Below, one piece after another: positions 6,944 through 9,516 of a stretch of 9,516 nt of DNA. The notes below the pieces were generated by a model, which ran no database searches, was not told the DNA's origin, and saw nothing but the letters and a program-made list of their open reading frames with translations. How positions within the stretch are numbered: the stretch's first letter is position 1; each line of letters opens with the position of its first letter. Where the stretch lies: positions 1-9,516 of the forward strand of contig JAGSPQ010000057.1 of assembly GCA_018262385.1 (NCBI GenBank), in the 5' to 3' direction. The DNA is from Myxococcaceae bacterium (GTDB lineage: Bacteria; Myxococcota; Myxococcia; Myxococcales; Myxococcaceae). A program made the translations under genes and the position numbers.

Positions 6944-7504
6944 TCAGCCGGTGTCGAAGCCGGCGCCCCGCCCCGCCCGCAGCTCGATCAGCGCGGCCTC
7001 CAGCTCGCGGGTGCGATCGACGCCCTTGATCATCAGCCGCCCGCCGGCGAACGCGCCCTGCCCCCAGGCCTCCTCGAGCAGCGTCGCCTGCTGCTCGCAG
7101 TTGAGCGCGCCCCAGCGCTTGCCTTCGGCCAGGCCCTTGGCGAGCCGGTAGCCGTCGCCGAGCAGCTGGGCGTGGAGCGAGTCGGCGATGTACGCGTGGC
7201 CTCCGTGCTGGTGCTGCCAGACGTGACACAGCTCGTGCACCAGCACCGCGGGCGACAGCGGCAGGAACTCGGGAGGAATGAAGAGGGTGTTCTCGATCAC
7301 GAACGCGCGGCGGCTGATTCCGAGCAGGCCGTGCACCGGCGCGCGGATCCGCACCCGGCGGTAGTCGAGCGCGTCGGCGTAGACCTGGCGCAGCAGCTCG
7401 AGCTCGGGCTGCAGCAGCGGACGCTCGGGGGCGGTGCTGGCGGCCGCCACCAGCCGCACCGCCTGGGCGGCGACGAAGCCGACCGGGTTCTTCCAGCTGC
7501 TCAC
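6944..7504 (-). CDS. small HExxH metalloprotease-like protein
   Basis: A protein of 186 aa from a GTG at 7504 whose GTGA overlaps the TGA stop of the TlpA-like gene. An AGGAG lies 11 bases upstream, which supports this start over any in the long Arg-rich upstream extension of the frame. The zinc-protease signature is H90-E-L-C-H94 in LVHELCHVWQHQHGG. A likely third ligand is E137 in LNCEQQATLLEEAW, about 43 residues on, which would fit a gluzincin arrangement. The layout resembles the HELxHVWQ domain seen in DUF4157-type and Vgr-associated putative peptidases. There is no classical signal peptide; residues 9-22 are only weakly hydrophobic, so the protein may be cytoplasmic. Substrate and role are unknown. 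It is the last gene of the operon. Confidence 0.78.
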   Translation of the reverse strand: MSSWKNPVGFVAAQAVRLVAAASTAPERPLLQPELELLRQVYADALDYRRVRIRAPVHGLLGISRRAFVIENTLFIPPEFLPLSPAVLVHELCHVWQHQHGGHAYIADSLHAQLLGDGYRLAKGLAEGKRWGALNCEQQATLLEEAWGQGAFAGGRLMIKGVDRTRELEAALIELRAGRGAGFDTG

Positions 7505-7974
7505 TGCGGCAGGATCTCCTGGATCCTCCGCTCGAACCAGGCCTGGTCTTTCGGGCCGCTCACCACCGCGTTGAGGATTCCGTCCGAGCGGAGGAACACC
7601 GTCGAGGGCACCTGGTTGACGCCCAGCGGCCCGAGCACCTCGGACTTGGCGATCGCCACCTTCGCGCCGATGTTGAACCGGTGCGCGGCGGCCAGCACCA
7701 GCGCGTGGTCCGGCTCGATCGAGAGCGCGAGGAAGCCGACCCCCTTCGCTTCGTACCGGCGGCGCAGCGCTTCGAGCTCGGGAAACTCCCGAGCGCAGGT
7801 GCCTCAACCAGGCACCCAGACGTTCACCACCCAGGGCCTGCCCTTGAGGCTGTCGCGATCGATCTCCTCCCCGGTGAGCGACTCGGCCTTGAAGTGCTCG
7901 GGGATCGCCCGGCGGGGCCGCTCGACGTAGTCGCAGCCGGCGACGAGCAGGCACAGCGCCACCGCCCACCTCAC
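7501..7974 (-). CDS. TlpA-like thioredoxin-fold lipoprotein with in-frame TGA read as selenocysteine
   Basis: Read through one TGA, the gene encodes 157 residues. It starts at GTG 7974, overlapping the previous stop as GTGA. Residues 1-14 (MRWAVALCLLVAGC) are a short lipoprotein signal with lipobox V-A-G-C14. The thioredoxin fold follows: strand PWVVNVW (47-53), active site U57-G-T-C60 then AREFPELEAL, strand VGFLALSIEPD (79-89), cis-Pro loop VPSTVFLRSDG (122-132), and a final helix ending EILPQ. The TGA (codon 57) takes the place of the first Cys of the CxxC motif of TlpA/ResA-type proteins. The downstream hairpin, intact frame, conserved fold on both sides and overlaps with both neighbours argue for a real selenoprotein rather than a pseudogene. 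It would reduce or isomerise disulfides outside the cytoplasmic membrane, probably recharged by the DsbD-like protein upstream. Alternatives are a sequencing error (TGC or TGT to TGA) or a very recent nonsense mutation. Automatic annotation would split or miss it. Confidence 0.85.
7516..7520 (-). promoter_or_regulatory. ribosome binding site (AGGAG) for the metalloprotease-like gene
   Basis: AGGAG sits 11 bases before GTG 7504, inside the end of the TlpA-like gene. It fixes the start at the GTGA overlap rather than further upstream. Confidence 0.55.
7776..7794 (-). promoter_or_regulatory. SECIS-like hairpin (bacterial selenocysteine insertion element)
   Basis: The transcript reads GCUCGGGA-GUU-UCCCGAGC: eight perfect base pairs closing a three-base loop. 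It starts 10 bases after the UGA, and the loop begins 18 bases after it. Bacterial SECIS elements lie inside the coding region directly after the UGA, with a stem and a small apical loop that presents G and U to SelB; the GUU loop fits. The stem spans codons for A-R-E-F-P-E-L and uses GCT and TTT, minority codons in this GC-rich window, as if the RNA shape constrained codon choice. Confidence 0.78.
7804..7806 (-). other. in-frame TGA, proposed selenocysteine codon
   Basis: Minus-strand context is CCT GGT TGA GGC ACC TGC, coding P-G-U-G-T-C. The codon aligns with the nucleophilic, N-terminal cysteine of the thioredoxin CxxC motif, the position where selenocysteine replaces cysteine in known UxxC redox selenoproteins. 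It is the only stop codon between the lipoprotein signal and the natural end of the gene. Confidence 0.83.
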
Positions 7975-8882
7975 GGCTGGCACTCGACGCGGTTGAGGGT
8001 CGGCTTCACCCCCACTTCCTCGCTGGCGGTGAAGTACCCCCGGCCGTCGGCCCGCCACGCCACCGCTTCGCCCTGCTGCTCGGCGCTCACCGGGACGCTG
8101 ATCGCCGTCGCGGCGAAGATCTGCTCGAACGGCGCCCCGGCGGGCAGCCTCAGCTCGATCAGCCGGTTGTAGGTGCGCAGCAGCAGCGCCTTCCCATCGG
8201 GGCTGAGCGCGCCGCCGGTCAGCGCCTGATCGCTGGCCTCGGGGACCTTCAGATCCGCCACCTTGATCAGCGTCGCGGTCTTCGACGAGTCCATCGGCAG
8301 CGGGAACTTGAAGACCGAGCTCGGCTCTCCTCCCAGCAGCTTGTTGGCGACGTACAGCTCGCCCGTCGTCGGGTGGGCAAACAGCGTCTCGGCGTTGAAC
8401 TTCTCGGCGTTCGGGTACTGGAACGCAAACCGCTCGGAAGCCACCTTCACCGTCCCCACCGGCGCGCCGACGGCGACCGCGGGCTCCTTGAGCCGGTAGA
8501 CCGCCAGGTCGGTGCGCACCTTCAGGTTGTCGCCGATGTCGCCGAGGAACAGGCAGGTCCCGTCCGGGCAGGGGCCGAGGGTCATGTCCTCCCAGTCGAT
8601 CGCGGTCGCGCCCTCGAGCTCGAAGCGGCCCAGCGGCCTGGCCTCGGTGTCCATCGCGAAGAAGCGGGCGGTGTCTCCCGAGTCGTTGTGCGCGTAGAGG
8701 ACCCCGGGGCTGGCGCGGCTGGCGACCAGGCCCGACAGCTCGATCAGGTCGGCGTCGCCGAGCACCGGGCCGGCCCGGGCGGGGCCGAACCGGCAGCTGC
8801 CGGCATCGCTCACCGGCGGCGTCGCAGGCACCGGAGCCGAGGCGCACCCGATCAGCGCGAGGACCGCAAACGACCGCCTCAC
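7971..8882 (-). CDS. beta-propeller-like lipoprotein of unknown function
   Basis: A protein of 303 aa from GTG 8882, which overlaps the stop of the SnoaL-like gene as GTGA and has AGGA 9 bases upstream. Residues 1-13 (MRRSFAVLALIGC) are a lipoprotein signal with lipobox L-I-G-C13; Ala follows the cysteine. The rest looks like repeated beta-strand blades, with motifs such as LYAHNDSGD (62-70), AIDWEDMTLGPCPDGTC (94-110), LFLGDIGDN (111-119), ELYVANK (175-181), LTGGALSPDGKALLLRTY (221-238) and GRGYFTASEE (280-289). The 'NDSGD ... DWEDM ... GDIGDN ... LSPDGK ... RTY' pattern recurs in bacterial secreted propeller-type proteins whose function is unknown to me. Besides the lipidated cysteine there are four others (C30, C105, C110, C301), enough for two disulfides, which makes it a possible client of the TlpA-like protein encoded directly after it. 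Confidence 0.82.
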   Translation of the reverse strand: MRRSFAVLALIGCASAPVPATPPVSDAGSCRFGPARAGPVLGDADLIELSGLVASRASPGVLYAHNDSGDTARFFAMDTEARPLGRFELEGATAIDWEDMTLGPCPDGTCLFLGDIGDNLKVRTDLAVYRLKEPAVAVGAPVGTVKVASERFAFQYPNAEKFNAETLFAHPTTGELYVANKLLGGEPSSVFKFPLPMDSSKTATLIKVADLKVPEASDQALTGGALSPDGKALLLRTYNRLIELRLPAGAPFEQIFAATAISVPVSAEQQGEAVAWRADGRGYFTASEEVGVKPTLNRVECQP

Positions 8883-9274
8883 ATCGACGCATCCTGGACG
8901 ATCAACCACCGATCGCCCTTCTGGTGCAGCACCAGCAGGGTGTGGCCGGTCGCGGCCGGCTTGTCGGGGTACGCGAGGGTCCACTTCGCCACCAGGGAGA
9001 CACCGTCTTTCGTCTCGCGGGTCTCGACGAACTCGAACGACAGCGTGCCCATCGCCTTCTTGTCCGGGTAGCGCTTCTGGTAGCGCTCGAGCACCGACTG
9101 GCGGCCGCGGGTCACTCCGCTGGGGCTGACGAAGATCGCGTCGTCGGCGTAGACCCTGGTGAACGCCGGCAGGTCGCCGCGGTTCCACGCCTCTGCCTGG
9201 GTGGTGATCAGCGCCTTCACCGCGTCGGAAGACGAGGGCGCGGCAGCCAGCAGCATCAGGGCGATCGGGAGCAC
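8879..9274 (-). CDS. exported SnoaL-like / DUF4440 (NTF2-fold) protein
   Basis: A 131-aa protein with a short N-terminal signal-like segment (MLPIALMLLAAAPSSSDA). The remainder fits the NTF2-like cone fold of the DUF4440/SnoaL group: helix with AWNRGDLPAFTRVYADDAIFVSP (30-51), TRGRQSVLERYQKRYP (55-70), then strands SFEFVETRE, LVAKWTLAYP and HTLLVLHQKGDRWLIVQD (111-128). Members range from enzymes to binding proteins; nothing here fixes the activity. The GTG start at 9274 is chosen because GAGG lies 8 bases upstream and because it gives a signal sequence. It overlaps the end of the DsbD-like gene by 19 bases, so co-translation in one operon is likely. Confidence 0.83.
   Translation of the reverse strand: MLPIALMLLAAAPSSSDAVKALITTQAEAWNRGDLPAFTRVYADDAIFVSPSGVTRGRQSVLERYQKRYPDKKAMGTLSFEFVETRETKDGVSLVAKWTLAYPDKPAATGHTLLVLHQKGDRWLIVQDASM
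8892..8895 (-). promoter_or_regulatory. ribosome binding site (AGGA) for the propeller lipoprotein
   Basis: AGGA lies 9 bases before GTG 8882, inside the end of the SnoaL-like gene. It supports the GTGA-overlap start, which also yields the lipoprotein signal. Confidence 0.5.
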
Positions 9275-9516
9275 GTGGCGAGCCTCACTTTCTTCATCTC
9301 GCCGAGGAACTTCGCAGGTGGCAGGTAGCCCGTCACCCTCGGATCACTGAGCAGCTCGCCCATCGGATCGACGAACGCGACGGTCGGCAGCCCGGAGACG
9401 CCGTACTGCTTGTAGAGCTGCTCGAGCACCTCGTGATCGGCGGTGCCGTCGACCTTGATGTTCACGAACCGCTCGGACTCGCTCGCCACCTCGGCCGTGC
9501 TGTAGACGTTGCTGTC
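9256..9516 (-). CDS. C-terminal thioredoxin domain of a DsbD-like protein (5' end outside window)
   Basis: The frame is open to the window edge, so only the last 86 residues are seen. They match the second half of a DsbD-gamma / thioredoxin domain: an S-x-x-V-x-S segment after the missing active site (DSNVYSTAEVA), strand RFVNIKVDGT, helix LEQLYKQYGVSG, cis-Pro motif L-P-T-V-A-F-V-D, a G-E turn, and RVTGYLPPAKFLGEM. The catalytic CxxC (or its variant) lies just beyond 9516. DsbD moves electrons from cytoplasmic thioredoxin to periplasmic thiol proteins. Its place at the head of an operon with a TlpA-like lipoprotein fits that role. Whether the full protein has the membrane domain of DsbD or is a stand-alone thioredoxin-like protein cannot be seen. 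Confidence 0.75.
   Translation of the reverse strand, partial: DSNVYSTAEVASESERFVNIKVDGTADHEVLEQLYKQYGVSGLPTVAFVDPMGELLSDPRVTGYLPPAKFLGEMKKVRLATCSRSP
9283..9286 (-). promoter_or_regulatory. ribosome binding site (GAGG) for the SnoaL-like gene
   Basis: GAGG ends 8 bases before GTG 9274, within the last codons of the DsbD-like gene, and decides the start of the SnoaL-like gene. Confidence 0.5.

Noticed and set aside
7501..7698. A separate 65-residue gene ending at 7501
   Set aside because: It is the C-terminal third of the TlpA-like protein. It would begin in the middle of a thioredoxin fold, after the active site, and the same frame continues upstream without a break to the TGA at 7804-7806.
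7501..7974. TlpA-like gene as a pseudogene with a nonsense mutation
   Set aside because: There is a single stop, it sits exactly at the catalytic Cys position, a perfect hairpin follows at SECIS distance, and the gene retains overlaps at both ends with no frameshift. A genome without Sec machinery would revive this reading.

Overview
The window is very GC-rich, with G or C at most third codon positions, and it is densely packed with genes. Several families point to a myxobacterium-like member of the Myxococcota: an AgmX/PglI C-terminal-domain protein, a PEGA-type exported protein, a Cys-rich lipoprotein with MopE-like Asp loops, and a long two-domain PlsB. This placement is inferred from gene families only; no rRNA or marker gene is present.

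Layout. Positions 1-423 (+) hold the 3' end of an unrecognised gene. On the minus strand, 2014 to 434 carries a PAP2 phosphatase followed by a membrane-anchored AgmX/PglI-domain protein. A 64-base divergent promoter region (2015-2078) separates these from a plus-strand run: plsB (glycerol-3-phosphate acyltransferase), a PEGA-domain exported protein, and a Cys-rich, Asp-loop-repeat lipoprotein ending at 6939. Four bases later begins the end of a convergent minus-strand operon that enters from the right edge. In transcription order it holds a DsbD-gamma-like thioredoxin domain (partial), an exported SnoaL/DUF4440 protein, a beta-propeller-like lipoprotein, a TlpA-like thioredoxin lipoprotein, and a small HExxH metalloprotease-like protein. 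The last three start on GTG codons that overlap the previous stop as GTGA, which suggests translational coupling.

Main discovery. The TlpA-like gene (7974 to 7501) is interrupted in frame by a single TGA at 7806-7804. That TGA lies exactly where the first cysteine of the thioredoxin CxxC motif should be, giving U-G-T-C. Ten bases after it a perfect 8-bp hairpin with a GUU loop forms (7794-7776), as expected of a bacterial SECIS element. The frame continues cleanly through the cis-Pro motif to a normal stop that overlaps the next gene. I read it as a selenocysteine-containing TlpA-like lipoprotein rather than a broken gene.

How the genes may work together. plsB and the divergent PAP2 enzyme could both act on glycerolipids: one makes lysophosphatidate, the other could dephosphorylate lipid phosphates outside the cytoplasmic membrane. 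The right-hand operon looks like an extracytoplasmic thiol-redox module, in which a DsbD-like electron carrier supplies reductant to a selenocysteine TlpA-like lipoprotein. Next to it are exported proteins rich in cysteine (the propeller lipoprotein and, across the convergent junction, a lipoprotein with about 47 cysteines) that would be plausible clients. No tRNA, rRNA, CRISPR array, insertion sequence or attachment site was seen, and the longest stretch without a gene is 96 bases.
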